DNA from: Montifringilla adamsi
Lineage: Eukaryota; Chordata; Aves; Passeriformes; Passeridae
DNA length: 64,000 bases
NCBI GenBank assembly: GCA_017590115.1
Contig: JAGGNK010006448.1
Location: 7,488,099 to 7,552,098, forward strand
Direction: 5' to 3'
The number at the start of each line of letters is the position of its first letter. Position 1 is the stretch's first letter. The notes below the pieces were generated by a model. The model was not told the DNA's origin and did no database searches. It saw only the letters and a program-made list of their open reading frames with translations. This document shows, one piece after another, positions 12,691-26,386 of the stretch. The translations under genes were made by a program, and so were the position numbers.

Positions 12691-13496
12691 GCAAAACTTT
12701 ACTTAATTTACAACAAATTTGCACCATGATTTCAGTGTAGCTCTCTTTCCGGTTTTCTTCTTTCCTCCTTTTTTCCTGACACTATATTATATATCAGAGA
12801 AATAATTTTATTTTTAAAATGAAATCTTCATTAAAAAAAAATCCCGAAGTGGTTGAGAGAGGTAATATCACAACAAATGCTTCAAAGAACCTTTAGCTAC
12901 AGAAAAGAATTTCCTTCTCTGAAGTCCAAACTTGTTTGTTTTTCTTCCTTGATTCTGACTTTTTGTTGAATTTTCTGCCATTGCTGAGGCATCAGCTGTT
13001 TTCTTGCTTATTTGTGCTACAAGTATATAACTATAGCTTTTCAGGCAGTGATTACAGTACTCCACTGCAGAACTGTGATGAATAATCAGTGCACTCACTG
13101 TAGAGCTGACTGAGAACCAGAAAAAGGTACTGTGAAAATATTGTTCTTTTTTTATATATCTATATTTTAAAATTTATTTATGCTTGAAGAAAACTAACCT
13201 TCACAGACTGGAAATGGCAACTACTTGAAACCTGCAAATAGAGCAGCTATTTTAGTTTACATCACTAAGGCCTGATTCTAAGACTCAAGTTAGTTCTCTG
13301 AAAAATCCTTAACATAAATAACTATGACTGTTTTGAAAAATAATTTTGTCCTGTAAAATTAGAACAATTTCTGTACTTTGTATAATTATTGTGGAAAATA
13401 TATGCTGGACCAGATTATTTATAGTACTGTGGGTAGGTCCTGTACTTAAAAGCAAGCCTCTTTCTCATAGGCGGCCTCATCATGTCATGTGTACCA
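12691..13496. other. Unique DNA, nothing recognised
   Basis: AT-rich, no identifiable element. Confidence 0.5.
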
Positions 13497-13612
13497 AAAA
13501 AATTAAAAAAAGAAAATAACAGAAAACAAACAAACAAACCCCAAGAAGCAAACAAAACAAACTAACAAAAAACCTAACAAAAGCAAAACAAAAATACTAC
13601 CAAAAAACCCCA
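13497..13612. repeat. A-rich low-complexity tract with CAAA/AAAC units
   Basis: About 115 bases of nearly pure A and C on the plus strand, with short AAAC/CAAA runs and imperfect A-runs. Confidence 0.85.
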
Positions 13613-14400
13613 CAAATTATAAGACTGTATAAAAAATATATTTCGAATTTAAAATGAGTGTGAAATTTTGACTTAGCCTTATGACTTAAGTAAACAAGGT
13701 TTATAGAATCAAGAATGGAAGGAAGTGTATATCTACCTTTACAATTTTTTCCTTCTCATTACCCTGGAAAAGAGAAAAAAAAACTTCTGGATTTAAAATA
13801 AATTTAAGAGATTAAAAGGAGAAAAATAATTTTCTACAGTTTCATAATGAACAGCTGGCCAAGAAGGAGATAGGCAAGTTTACCTCCAATATTTTTCAAT
13901 TTATTTTATTTATTTTAAAAGTTTATTAGGTTGATGTATTCTGCAAAAGTATGTTGGAAGTTTACAAAGACATAACTCAAAATTAGATTATTGTCACAGA
14001 CAAGTTTGATGCCATTAATTTTATTGTAGTTAATTTTTCTTATGTAAATAATATTCTTAAGCCAGACTGACTATTTATTGAAAGTAATATGTACAAAAAA
14101 TAGCTTTTAATCTTTTGTTGAAAAGCTGAAAAGATCAGTTCAATTTTCTAAAAATAAAGTCATTATTGCAAAAAAACCACTAATTTATGCTATATGAAGG
14201 TGCCCCTTTTTTAGGATTATGTCAATGACTTAGCTAGGTTGTGATACAAAAACATCTCTGATGAAATAAATAAGGTACAGTTGGAAATAGTGTCAGAAAA
14301 GAACATGGGATGGTTTCTACTGCCAAATAGAAGTCCTTCTACAAATGTTTTCTTTTCAGACACTTTAAATCAGTAGACATTGATAATGATAGAATATTAG

Positions 14401-14402
<2 letters not shown>
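13613..14402. other. Unique AT-rich DNA
   Basis: Nothing recognised. The last 100 bases lead into the poly-A tract without a poly-A signal at the usual distance that would mark a retroposed mRNA. Confidence 0.45.
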
Positions 14403-14468
<66 letters not shown>

Positions 14469-14575
14469 NTATGTAAAGGAAATATGCTTATCTCAACACC
14501 TTTACAAAAAAAAAAAAAAAAAAAATTAGAAAAAAAAAAAAAAAAAAAAAAAGAAAAAGAAAAAAAAAACACCAA
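14403..14575. repeat. Long poly-A tracts, with one N
   Basis: An uninterrupted A-run covers 14403-14468 and ends at a single N (14469). About 35 bases of mixed sequence follow, then more A-runs to about 14575. The N marks an unresolved base, so the true tract length is uncertain. Poly-F reading frames on the minus strand here are low-complexity artefacts. Confidence 0.9.
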
Positions 14576-17500
14576 AAAACAAACAAGAAAAAAGAGTTCT
14601 AGAGTCTGGTTTCTGGTTCTGCCTGAAGCACAGAGTCATTGATTCTTTAGCCCAAAGCAGTTGCTGGAACATAAGCACTAACCCAGAAAGGGGAACTAAG
14701 AGAGTTCCCAGCCTAATACACAATCAATTATGACTCCATATTATTAGCTGACAGTTCTCAAAAGGAAGGAATTCTAGTGTCCAACCTCACTGGTAAAAGG
14801 ACAAGGAACAGTGTGATATGTTAAATCCTGACACCAGATCAGAAAAATTGTGAGATTCAGACTCTAAACATATGCAGGCAAAGAGCTGAAACACCGGAGA
14901 CAAGTTCGGTCAAAAGCAAAGAAAGATATGTCAAACACTTTAACTGTTGACAGCTGTCCTTGAGTTGTTTATAATGGCTCTTTACTATTGACTCTAAGTG
15001 ATTGATCACCTAAGTCACAATAGTTTCTGCAACCCTCTTTTGGAATAATGAAACAGTTCAAACAGAAGAAACAAAGAATAATGAATAGTAAATAAACTCC
15101 AAACTTCGGTTTAAAGCTCATGAGGTGATTAAATTTCTTCCTCCAACTGGCATAAAGAATTTAATGAAGCTCACACAGAGGGCCTGTGACAAACTGGGAT
15201 TGCTGCTTAATCTTCAACTAAAAGCCGTTTTATGTTTTATAAAATTGCATATCACAAACTGGAAAATGTGGCATGAAAACTGTGTATATCTTTTGATATA
15301 GGAGTGTAAAATAAAATTGTTTTTGTTAAGCTTGTTAAACCTTCTAGTGTGGAAAACAGGTGAAGCAAAACACCAAAACCTGCAGATTACTGCAAAATTC
15401 GACATGTACTTCACTTACGATGTCTTATTTTTTGGAAGACATGTTATTTATTGCAGCTTTCAAAATTATTTATACAAATAAAAAAATAATACGCCAAATT
15501 TAATGTCATGTAACTCTAATTTGGTTATTATTTAAATTATTTGCTTGCTAAAGGGAATTTAACTGTAAAATTCAGCTGAGTAAAGTGATACGTACACAAC
15601 TAAGTTGCTTTCCTTTTTACTGTGCAATGGCTCAAACACATTAGGCACAAATTTCATTTTCAATACAATGAAAGATTTGTCATTTCCTGTCAAAAAGATA
15701 ACAGATTATCACTTCACACTATATTTATTTGTATCATCCTTTATTATTATGTAGAAACTTCCTCCTCGCTATCAAAAAGGAAAGTTGCTTGGAAACACTG
15801 AAATAATAGATCAACTAATTTGTATCGTTTATACAAACTCAAATATGCTGTTTAAAGATGTACATAGGCTTAAACAAATTATATTTGTGTTACATAGAAA
15901 TCATTACTAGTAGAGAAAATACAGTGACACTATACATCTTTTATATGATCATTTTCTTGTCCTTTTGCTTTCTCCTATGCTTCTTAAATGTATGCACAAA
16001 ACTCAGTACACAGAATCAAAAAAAGTTAAGCTCATTAGGGGGAAAGTTAATGGATATAATTAAGCATTTCTACAGATTTTTACTGTCTGTCATAGCTGTC
16101 CTGCTTTTACACTCCCAATTAGTTAAATTTAATGTATTTTGAAAGCAACTCAGATGTTTTTTTATTTGCCTGTATAAATGTAGTGTGTGGTGTATTTGCA
16201 CCACCAAACTAGACAGCTAATCAGTCAGCTGAATAAACGAGAATGGTAGCTTGTATAATTTTGGATGTGTAACTTGTTTGAGGATCAGATGGGAGAATTA
16301 CATTTTCTGCTCGTATTGTTATAGATGGTTATTTACATATTTTTCTTATTTTGAAGGCTATATACGCTTCTGAAATATAGCTGCAAGAATTAATTATATT
16401 TCTTTTTTAATAAAAATACCAGATTAAAAAAAAAATCAAGCTTTTGAGAAGTGTGCACATCTGCCCTTGTAGAGGTGGACCTTTGTGAACTTCTCTTTGA
16501 ACCTCAGTCTTTGTATTTTACTCTTCACTTACTGACCTTTACATTATGAAATACCATGTTCATCAGTTGCAAGAGCTATAAATTAAATGACTCAAACAAA
16601 ATCAGCTGCCATTCAATCATACACTCCCACATCCCTTCAGGAATCACCACAGCTAGCACAGTCATAACAGTTGATGTAGTTTATGAAGGAGTGTGGCAAA
16701 AGTGGAAGTCAGGAGAGCATTTCACAGCAATTTCATTCAACAGGTTATTATTCCCAGGGAGTCACGGTTAATGCAGAGAAAGGGTATTCAGGGAGGCACA
16801 AAATGCAGCCTGGAGTTAGATGTGTTGCTCTTGCACTGTTTGTTTTTTTCAGTATTTACTGAAGAGTAACAACAAAGAGGTAAAAATTTGCATGCATTAA
16901 CAAGAAAGGAAGGGAAGTCTCACCTTTTAAAATGAGTAACTAAATTACTATTCCCTGTAGTCAGAACATTTTTCCTGTGATTTCCGTTTTGCAGGATACA
17001 GAATACAACTTTACTAATACCATTACTATATATCATCAGCAAAAGTTACACAACCAACTTATAAACTTCTTGGAATTAAAAATTAAGAAACTTTATTTTA
17101 TGCAACAATGTAGAAGACCTAATAGTCTGAAGGCTCTGGGATAAAATGTTTGTTTGAGATGACTGTTGTGGCCTTTTTTCTTTTCCTGATAGAATAGAAA
17201 GCAGAGTTTAGACAGGCTTGAGATGACAGATTTGAAACTTTTTTTCCAATTATTATACAACATATTTTCTGAGAAAGGAAAAGAATTATGCTGTAGTTCA
17301 AAATACCAAGAAATGTGGATGACAAGAATGATCTTTTTTACTTTAAGAAATAAACTGTTAAAATATATTCACTGTATTTTCCAGCTACTGAAAACTCTTT
17401 CACCTCAACTTCAAGTACTCAATAATATTAGCTATTCTAAACATGAGAAATGTTTTAGACACATAAATTTCATTGTTAGTAATTTTTTATCCTGTGTAAG

Positions 17501-18786
17501 TTTTTTAAAATATGTTAGATTTTCTCATAATGTGTAAGAACCTACAGTATTTTATTCATAATTTTCAGTTCTTAAGTCTGTCTTGGAACTTAAACCCTGG
17601 CTCTTACAGCCCAGAACCTTAATTCTGCAATGAATTTTGCTTTTAGCAAATAGAGCAGTGAGTGCTCCATATGGAAATAGTGAATTTCACAGCTGAAGCT
17701 CATCTACCGTTCTGCCTTTTAGCAACTAAATATAAAAGCTGTGAGAGTGTCTAACAGAAACATTCCTGTCAATGCATGGAAGGGAGAGTCAATATTAAGT
17801 AAAAAGGAACTGAATTTCACTTGTTGGGAGAGAAAAGCAGGGTATGTAAGTGGGAGTAGGTGCAATCAGTGATGTTTACATCTACATAATTAAAAACTGT
17901 TAGTTCCAAAGAGGCACAACCCAAAAAAAGTTGTTCTAAATAGTTGGTAAAAAAAAAAAAAAAAAAGATGTTTGTTGCAACTGAAATAGTTATAGCTACC
18001 TTATAGAGGAGTTGTTTAAAATTCATAGGAAAATATGGAATATATCTGTCTCACAAAAGATATGGTATGCCCATTCTGAATGTTGCCTTCCACTGAGAAT
18101 CATTATTTCTGCTTAATTTAGACTGAAAAATAATGAACACGTGCCATTTGGATAACAGTTAAACAGCCATATTTAAATCAGAAGAAAAAAGTAGATCTAG
18201 AATTTTGTGGGGACATCAATGTAAAAATCACATTTCTGTCATCTTCCCTTTACTAATACATGAGTTGAGGTATAAGTAATGGAAAGGTGGAGAGATAAAA
18301 GAATAATCTCTTTCATCATCTTAGTCTATTTATAGAAGTACATAGGCAATAAAAATATCTAAACTATCCCTTGCCCCCTCCAAAAAATGGAGATTGTAAG
18401 TGAAGTGCCTCAAAACTTCATTAGGGTAGTATTATTTTTCTATTATGGAGATAACTGTAAGGCCCCAAAAAACGTTACTAGACAAGCCTCATAAAAGGGT
18501 TTATGGTTTTTCATGCACTCAGAGTTGCCACATGGGAGAAATAATGACACAATACTCCTAAGAGCTCAAAACACCAAAAAGAACTTCATCAGAAAATCAG
18601 AGAACTTTAGCAAAAGTTTAGAGCAGAATTAAATCAGCATAAAATATTTCACAAAGCATTACCTCAGTTCACTCAACTTAGTAAACTCTAAGCCCATCTG
18701 ATTTTATGTTACTCAAATCTTCAAGAGAGAATTAGAAGATGAAACAGAAAAAAAACCCAGAAAAGATATAGAAAAGAACAAGTATA
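14576..18786. other. Unique AT-rich DNA, no gene seen
   Basis: About 4.2 kb without a recognised repeat, apart from an 18-base A-run at 17949-17966. The longest open frames (104 codons at 17223-17537 and 94 at 15858-16142, both plus) are rich in Phe, Leu, Lys and Ile, as random AT-rich DNA encodes. Confidence 0.55.
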
Positions 18787-19105
18787 GCTACCACTCCTGT
18801 TTCCAGAGGTGTTCAGCTTGTAGAAATTCCAAGAGGCAGTAGGGTGAAGATGTGCTTGCTGCATCTCCTGGGTTAAATACCCTTTGGCTTTCCTGGGCCC
18901 TGCCCCCAGGGGGAACTTTGGTCATTTGGCCACTCAGGAGCTGGGATAGGAGCTCCAGGGACAGGTGTGGAGCATTGCCTCTGCTGTGCCAGGGATTGGT
19001 GGCCACTGCAGGGATGGGGTACAGGCCTGGAGAGGGTGGGGTGTGTCGGGCACTGCCTCACCAAAGGCAAGGCCTGACCTTGACCCGTCTCCCACACACA
19101 GCACA
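18787..19105 (-). mobile_element. Probable LTR or other ERV-derived block, GC-richer than its surroundings
   Basis: The segment is clearly richer in G and C than its flanks, with sharp edges. Read on the minus strand it contains GGGTATTTAACC, giving a TATTTAA TATA-like box at 18873-18879. GC-rich U3-like sequence lies upstream, and a leader-like GATGCAGCAAGCACATCTTC lies downstream. This resembles passerine ERVK-type LTRs. Termini and target-site duplications are not defined. The overlapping open frames of 60-111 codons come from the GC-rich composition. Confidence 0.45.
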
Positions 19106-22100
19106 GAATTTTTCAAGCCAGCAATCCTTCCATTCTATCACAGATTACATTCAATTGTTGGTCAGTGGTTCAGAAATAGAACTTTAAAAAATTGGTTTAA
19201 CAATGTCCAATCATATTTGAATTAAATAGCTTTCAAAAAGAGTTCTTGCAGAGATATTTTCAGATCCTATTATTTAAATTTATTCCATAATATAATATTT
19301 GATGTGTATCTGTAGGTCGAAAAGATATTTGAGAATTTCCAATTAAAATCTGTTGAATGTATACACTAATTTTGCAAATTACACAACTGTCTAAATAAAA
19401 CTTATTCCAATACCGCCAACTTTATAGGAATAATGCTCACTGTCACCCATGATATTTACCTACTATAACTAATACTTGCATACATGTTGAGACAGAAGCA
19501 TTGACTGAGGGGAATTATTTCACAAATTTCAAGCCTCAGGCCTTGTATCAAGCTTTAAAACAAACTTAGTTAAAGTTCTTTCCTGGAACTGCAAAGTTTC
19601 CCAATCTTACTAATGCTATTGTGACTGTGATATGTCACACTTGAGAAATATGGTGCATATTGATACAAGGATTTAGGTCCAATGCTCATTAAAAGCAGGA
19701 TGGTAATATTAAATAGTTGGCAACAAAACCAGGAAATTCACAAACTGTGATATTTATAAAGTTAGCAACAGATTTGGAGTATTTTCTGATTCTCTTAGGT
19801 CATTAGTTCATTAAATATCATCATCACAAAAAAAATCACTTGAACACAGACCTAAACAAACACTGACCTTGTTATTCTGAATATATTGGATTTAAAGGGA
19901 AAGAAGCTATGTATGTCAGAAATTTTAGAAACTTTAGATGAAGCTGAGATATTTGGTTATAGGGAAGGGGGGCTGTTCCTTTCTTTTGATCAAAATAATA
20001 ATAAAAGTATGTGACTTACAGTAACCTCAGTGTTAACACTGCTTCCATAATGCTAGTAAATGTTAATAAAATAGGAGCTGGTGGGAGAGCTGGAATGATT
20101 CTGTATGCTTTGGGAGATGTTTATGTTGAATGTACATCAAACAATTTGCAAATCAGTGCATCAAGTAGGGATAATTAAATCATCATTAATTCATACATGT
20201 AAAAAAGTTGGTGTCAAGTTAAAACTTTCTGCATAAATTTGGTGATATCAGAATTATTCTCAGCCTTTGCCTTGCAATGAAAAGTGATATTAACCCAGGA
20301 ATATGAAAATCAAAGGTTTTTTTACTCAATTATCTTTTCCACACAGTTGATTGATTGTATTCAAGATATTTCAGCCTCAAGGAAGTGACATAGGGTAAAT
20401 CATATTTCCTTCCATTTGCTTCTAGGGTTAATAATATTTTGAAACAAGTATGATGAAAAAAATTCTTATTCTGGATGTAAATATTGCTCAGAAAGAAAAA
20501 ATACAAATTTATCCTTTTTTTATTACTTGTTTCAATGTTCAGAGGTAATAATGTTACAAAACATCTTCCAAAGGCAGTGCCAGCATGGTTTCCCAGACAA
20601 AGGCAAAATGGCAACTGGCCCTAGGCTGGGGCTACATCATATTCAGAAAAAACAAGGCTCTATTTTTTCTATGCTTTACTTGTTCTTCAAGGAGAAGATT
20701 ATAACCATGGTGCTTTGTTAATTTGATACTTCTTTTTTGAATTTTAAATGTGAAAATAATGTAAAAAGAAAAATTGCAGACTGTTATTATTTCACACGTA
20801 TTTCAAAAAACAAAATATTTGAGGTTATGATGGTGCCCTTTGTAATCACTGAATCTCTAGTCACTAGTGTTTTTTGTTATGCTTTCTTGGTTTCTTTTGC
20901 TTTGAATCATTTAGTCTATTTACAGTCTCTTATTTCTTTTTTTTTTTCCAAACAGTCTGTGATTTCACACATTTATTTCTGGATCAATTAATATAAAATA
21001 TATCTTAAAATATGGAATGAAAATGTTTTCCTTACAGTAATTGGAGGATATCCTTCCATATTTCACTGGTAATCTCTTCATTTATGATGGGCAAATGCTG
21101 GTAACTACTTTCTTTGTTAGTTATGCATCTATAAATGCTTGACACCAAGTTATGGGGTGAATAAGAAATTCTGAATGTCAAAAGAATTTTTTTTTAATAT
21201 CAGGATACAGCTATTACGATGTAAGTAACAAGAAATAATTCATCTTTGACATTAGTGACACGAGTGATATCTGCCTTTATTTCACAGTATCAATACTTTT
21301 CATTGTAAAGTGACATCCACTGTTGTACTAATTGTTCAATTCATTGCTATAAATATGAAAGTCTAAAATCCATTTATAGAATTGCCATGAATTACTTATT
21401 CATATCAGCATTTAATTTTAAGCAAAAGAGCAGCCCTTCAACAACAAACATGAATATTTATACAATTAAATTAAGTATCTGTTTTGAGTGTTTCCTTGCA
21501 CAAAACAAGTTCTCAGCAGTACAAAAGATCCCACCCAAATATACTACATGTATATACTTACAAAGTGCATGGGACACACCTCAACCAAGCTAGCAGTACC
21601 CAACAAGAACATTACATTTACACTGCTCTGCCTTGACTTCATTAGTGACTGTCAGTCAGTCTGTCTGCTGAGAGAAATGCTCTCTTTCAGAGTGCCTTTC
21701 ATCTGACCTAATTTAGGCATCTATTTTAGGGCAGGATTGATTGTCTTACACAAGTAGCTGTTTTTTCTCCATTTACAGGAATGACTGTGGTGATTAATAG
21801 ACACAGCAGCTGTCTACATTTGATCAGAATACCACCCAACATATCTCTGTTACAAAGTGAAGTGTCATGCAAAGGGCTGACAGTAGCTCCAGCTCGTTCA
21901 TGGTATGAATAATACAAGTAGCACAGGCAAAGAGGTAGTGTCTATTAGCTGGACCATGCAATAATACTCTAACATGGCTACATGATCTCAAAAATTCTGA
22001 AGCTTGTTTGTTTAGAACAAATATAATCATTTACAAAACAATTATGCAATGTAAAAGTACTCACATAGTATCATACTTCATGCATGAAAATAAACATGAA

Positions 22101-24121
22101 AAAAGGTAGATCATAAATAAATTGTTCATTTTCCTATAATATTAGGAGGAAAACTTGAAAGAAACATGCATAAAAAAGCATTTTAAAGCATATTCATCCT
22201 GATATAGGTTGTAATCCTGTATTTCCATGAAAATTCTCCTACTAAAATCTAATTTCTGTAAGAATAGTTTAGGTTTTTGTTTTAAACCTTAATTTATTAA
22301 GGTGTGTGATTTTGTTCTGCTTGTGTATTAGTACAAGCAAAGACGTATGATCAAAGCAGTGGCATATCAACCCTACTTGCTTTAAAAAAATGGAACTATA
22401 TTATTTTACTGTTATTTCACAGGTATTTTCTTATTTTTCCTATTTCAGATGTAGTTCCATGAAGTATTTACTGAAAATAGATAGACAAGAAAATATGAAA
22501 AATAAAATTAATGTTGTAATACTTCTTCTGTCTTCATTGTTAACAATATTTGAAAGACCTTGCAAAATCTGAATTTGTGACAAATGCTAGTTAAAGGACT
22601 AAACCTCTATTTCTGCACTTATTTAAATTACAGATCATTTCACTGAAAGCATAGGAACTATTTTATATAAACATTGGAGTAACTAATAATGTGGTCAGGT
22701 TTCATAGCTATGGATTTTTTCCACAATTATGAAAACATTATTTCAAAGTTGTGAAAATAGTGTTGATGCCTTTGGGATCTATTTTGATGAAAAGTTCTTG
22801 ATGTGAATTGCAGAGGGCAAGCATGACAAGCTCCTTTACAAAAAAATTTTGTGTCACCCTCCTGAGCTGCACTGAGAAAATTCAGCTTGCATTTACTTTC
22901 CATGGAATGACTTGACATTAGATTTGATCAGATAAAATTGTAGAAGAGGCAGATTCTTCTTCTATTTGCAATTTTCTGAAAATGGCCAACTTCCTTTTAA
23001 AAGATAATGCAATAAATTGGCTATCTTCTGCCAAAATTAATTCAATTAATAAACATAGCCACCTGTTGATTACATTAAGATTATAAATGTCTAAAGGCTA
23101 ATGAGTCCTAGGTTTAGTACCAGGTAGTTACTGATACTTCATCCATTTCACCTGAACCTGCTCAATGGGGTTTATAAAACATCACGACAAAGACGTCAAA
23201 GGCATTAAAGTTTACCCATTGTTCTTCAAAGAACTACTTGAGAAACTGATATCCCTGCCTCTCAAGAGGAATCTTGAAGCTTTTTCCTTCCTCCTGTACT
23301 CCAAAACCTATTAAGGTTGTCAGAAGGAAAGGCACAATGGGTGATCCTATTACAGTAGTTTCCTAAATCAAGAACACACTGCACTGAAGATGACCCTTCA
23401 AATCCAAACATAAATCAGAATTTTAAGACAGTTTATAACTGGAGTTTTAAAGTGTCTTTTTACAATTATTTATAGGTTAAAAAAAATGCAAAGCTAGTAA
23501 TAATCTCTTCTGGGTCAATGTCCCTTCTAGTCCATTAAACCTTGGTCAAGGCTCAGAGTTCCAATCTTTTTGAAGCAATACTTAAAGCCACTTTAAATAG
23601 CACTGCTTTCTCTAAATCATTGTAGTACATGCTTTTAGACAGAAAAGGTTTCTGGCATTTAATGTTTCTTTCCCTCATATTTCTTTGGTCAATATTGTTG
23701 CTTTGTCAAAGTAATTTTTATCTCATCAGTCTGCTTTTATCACCACTTTAACAGTAATTTTTGTGTGCCTTATAAAACTTATGCTTCACTTTATCACATG
23801 TATAAAGTATAAAATTCCACAATTGCAATAAATTCTAATAATTTGTGGAGGAATTTTGTAACTGAATGATGTCAGTAAGCAAAAGATTGACTTTTCTACA
23901 GGCTTTATAAATTATGTAGAAGAACTTTACTATTCCTGAAGAACCTGTTATAATCCTTCAAGATGTTTTAAGAGTTTGGTGAGATAAAAATAAAACATGA
24001 AGGTGGGAGTTCCTTTGTTCCCAGCATGCACAAGGATCATATTTAGTAAATACATATTTCTGAGACAGATTTGGAGAAAAAAGTCAAACACAGCTAAATG
24101 GATACCAACACCTGTTGTCTT
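19106..24121. other. Unique AT-rich DNA, about 5 kb, no gene seen
   Basis: No CR1, LTR or simple repeat of note apart from short A- and T-runs. Open frames are at most 94 codons (20330-20614, minus), with no recognised family. Confidence 0.55.
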
Positions 24122-24159
24122 ATTCATAAATATTATTTATGAATATATTATTCATAAAT
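24122..24159. repeat. ATTCATAAAT direct and inverted repeats
   Basis: ATTCATAAAT occurs at 24122-24131 and 24150-24159, with its exact reverse complement at 24135-24144 only three bases after the first copy. It could form a 10-bp stem, but its AT-only composition makes chance plausible. Confidence 0.75.
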
Positions 24160-24517
24160 AATAAAAACATCTTTCCAAGCATTTGTATTTTTGACTAAAT
24201 TTAAGGTGTCTAAACATAGATTGTGTGATATGCTAATGTTTCATAGATATCTGCATTTTGTTGACAGATGCAAGAATTTAATAGACTGCACAATTGTGCT
24301 GAAGAACAATGGCCCATATTGCCTAAAATCACTGATGCTTAGGCAACTGAAACTTGCACATTTCTTCAATAAATTCAAAATTATTTTAGTTATTTTTTTC
24401 ACAGCATAGTTTGAGTTTCTGAGATTTATAGCACAATGGTTTGTCATTCTTTTTACTTTTTTCTTTTTGCCTTGTTTTCTTTTGTTTTTTGTGTAAGTTA
24501 TCTATACTTGTGGAATA

Positions 24518-26160
24518 ATCACAAATCACAGAATCACAGAATGGATAATGCTGGAACAAACTTTTGGAGATCATCTAATGCAAATACTCTTCTCACTCAA
24601 GGTCACCTACAGCAGGCTACCCAGGGCCATGCCCAGGCAGGGTTTGAAGCCCTCCAAGTATTATGATCCCAAAACTTTCTAGGCCAGTTCTTCCAGAAAC
24701 AGTTAATTTCAAGACACTCTTTGAAGTAAAAAAGTATTTTTCTTAAGAGGTCCTGTCACTAGATATTTTGAAGAGGATTCTAGTCACATCTTCTTACACT
24801 CTCCCTCCCAGTACTTATGCTAACTAATAAGGCCTTCTTTTCTCCAGACTGTACAATCCTAGTTGTCTGTCCTTAATGAAAGATGCTCAAATTTCTCAAT
24901 TGTCTTTGTGACAGCTCCATGCCTCTTCTATGCTGGAGAGCTCAGAAAATGACGCAGAAGTTCAGTTGTCTTTCACCAGTTCTGAGTATAGGGGAGAAAA
25001 CAGCTTTCTTTACTTTCTGGTAATGCTTTTCCTAGTACAACCAAGGAGGCTTTTGACCTTTCTTTCTGCAAGGACACAAAAGGTGACCTGCACCAAAGGT
25101 GACCTCTGGTTAGCTCATTGCCCACCAAGACCCTCAGGTCCTTCTCTTTAGAGTTGCTTCTAGGCAGACAGCCAAGAGCATATGTTGATGCATGGGTATT
25201 ATTCCTCCCCTGGTGCAGGAATTTGCAATTCTCTTTTATGTACTTAACGAGGTTGCTACTGGCCAATTTCTGCCAACTTGTTGAATCCCTCAGAAGCTGA
25301 GCATAACCATCTGGTGTATCAAGCACTCTTCCTGTTCTTATACCATCTGGAGTGCTGAGCATGCACTCAATCCCAGCATCTAGTCCCTAAAGAAAATATC
25401 ATGTGGTACTAACCTCAGTATTGACATCTGGGTTTTACACCTAAACTACATGGTTGTGATCCTGCTTTTTGCCTTGTTCCCTCCCATCTGGACCCTCAAT
25501 GGAACCACCTCATGGTAATTTCAATCAAACCTGCCTCCAACCGTCATATTCCCAACCATTTCTTGCACATTTGTAAGTCTGATGTCCAGCAGCCCACACT
25601 CCCCTGGCTATCTGCATCAGGAAGCCATCATAAATGCACTCAAAAAATCCTCCTTGATTGCTTGTGCTCTGCTATGTTTTCTCTCCAGCTGATATCTAGC
25701 TGGCTCAATTTCCAAATAAAATCAGGCCTACAAACCTGAGGCTATTTCTTAATGATGCTGTAGAGGCCCAACATTTCACTGGGCAAAGCTCCCTGCCCTG
25801 CTTCCAGGGCACTAAAACTCTTCTACAGTTGCAAATCTAGAAGTTCTGATATTAAGTCATGAGCTTCTAGCCTTTACCATGATAGGCAAGTCCACTTCTC
25901 ATCCCCAAAAGTACAGACTCTACCACACCTCATTCAGCAGAGCTCAGAGTTTAGACTCTTATAACTGCATGGTCTCAGAGAAGGTCCTACTGATTTCTTT
26001 CTGGTGATCTCTTGTGTTGTACAGGCTGCTGAAGTTCTTCTGTAACTCCTTCATTTGATGACAGAGATGGTTCTCCACCTAACTCCTGAAGGCAACAAAC
26101 CCACTTCCTGTTGTTCTATCCAGACCTCGTGGTACATCACTGTTATTGCTGAGCTGCTTT
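24518..26160 (-). mobile_element. CR1 LINE, old, internally deleted, parts of ORF1 and ORF2 recognisable
   Basis: Read on the minus strand, CR1 parts appear in order. At about 26090-25930 an ORF1-like coiled-coil remnant reads SSLYNTRDHQKEISRTFSE. At about 25680-25600 an endonuclease-domain remnant reads NIAEHKQSRRIF and matches the known NTAGHKQSRRFL motif. At about 25362-25100 comes the C-terminal reverse-transcriptase region, with the YIKENCKFLHQGRNN and SKEKDLRVLVGNELT blocks. The CR1 3' end with CACAGAATCACAGAATGG lies at 24518-24545. The central reverse transcriptase is missing and the frames carry stops and shifts, so it cannot move. CR1 copies in birds are usually 5'-truncated; one reaching ORF1 is less common. 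The 25760-25930 and 25380-25590 parts are assigned mainly by position. Confidence 0.8.
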
Positions 26161-26276
26161 TATGCTGTCCTCAGCAGACTTGCTGGCTGCCTTTTCTGCA
26201 CAATATGATATGAAAAATGCCTTGGTTAACTGCACTCTATTGAAGACTTATGTTTTCAAAGGTTTGAATTTGCGAA

Positions 26277-26386
26277 AAACAAGCCAACAAACAAAAACCC
26301 ACAAACAAACAAACAAAAAACAAAAACAAAAAAACAACAACAACAACAACAAAAACAAAAACAAAAAAAAAAAAAAAAAAAAAAAG
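26277..26386. repeat. (CAAA)n, (CAA)n and poly-A compound simple repeat
   Basis: Successive AAAC, CAA and A runs cover about 110 bases immediately beyond the 5' side of the CR1 copy. Open frames of about 130 codons on both strands run through it and are artefacts. Confidence 0.9.

Noticed and set aside
14339..14723. Poly-Phe frames on the minus strand
   Set aside because: Translation of poly-A tracts that include an N.
18788..19225. Several overlapping frames of 60-111 codons on both strands
   Set aside because: A GC-richer LTR-like block has few stop codons by composition. Frames open on both strands argue against coding.
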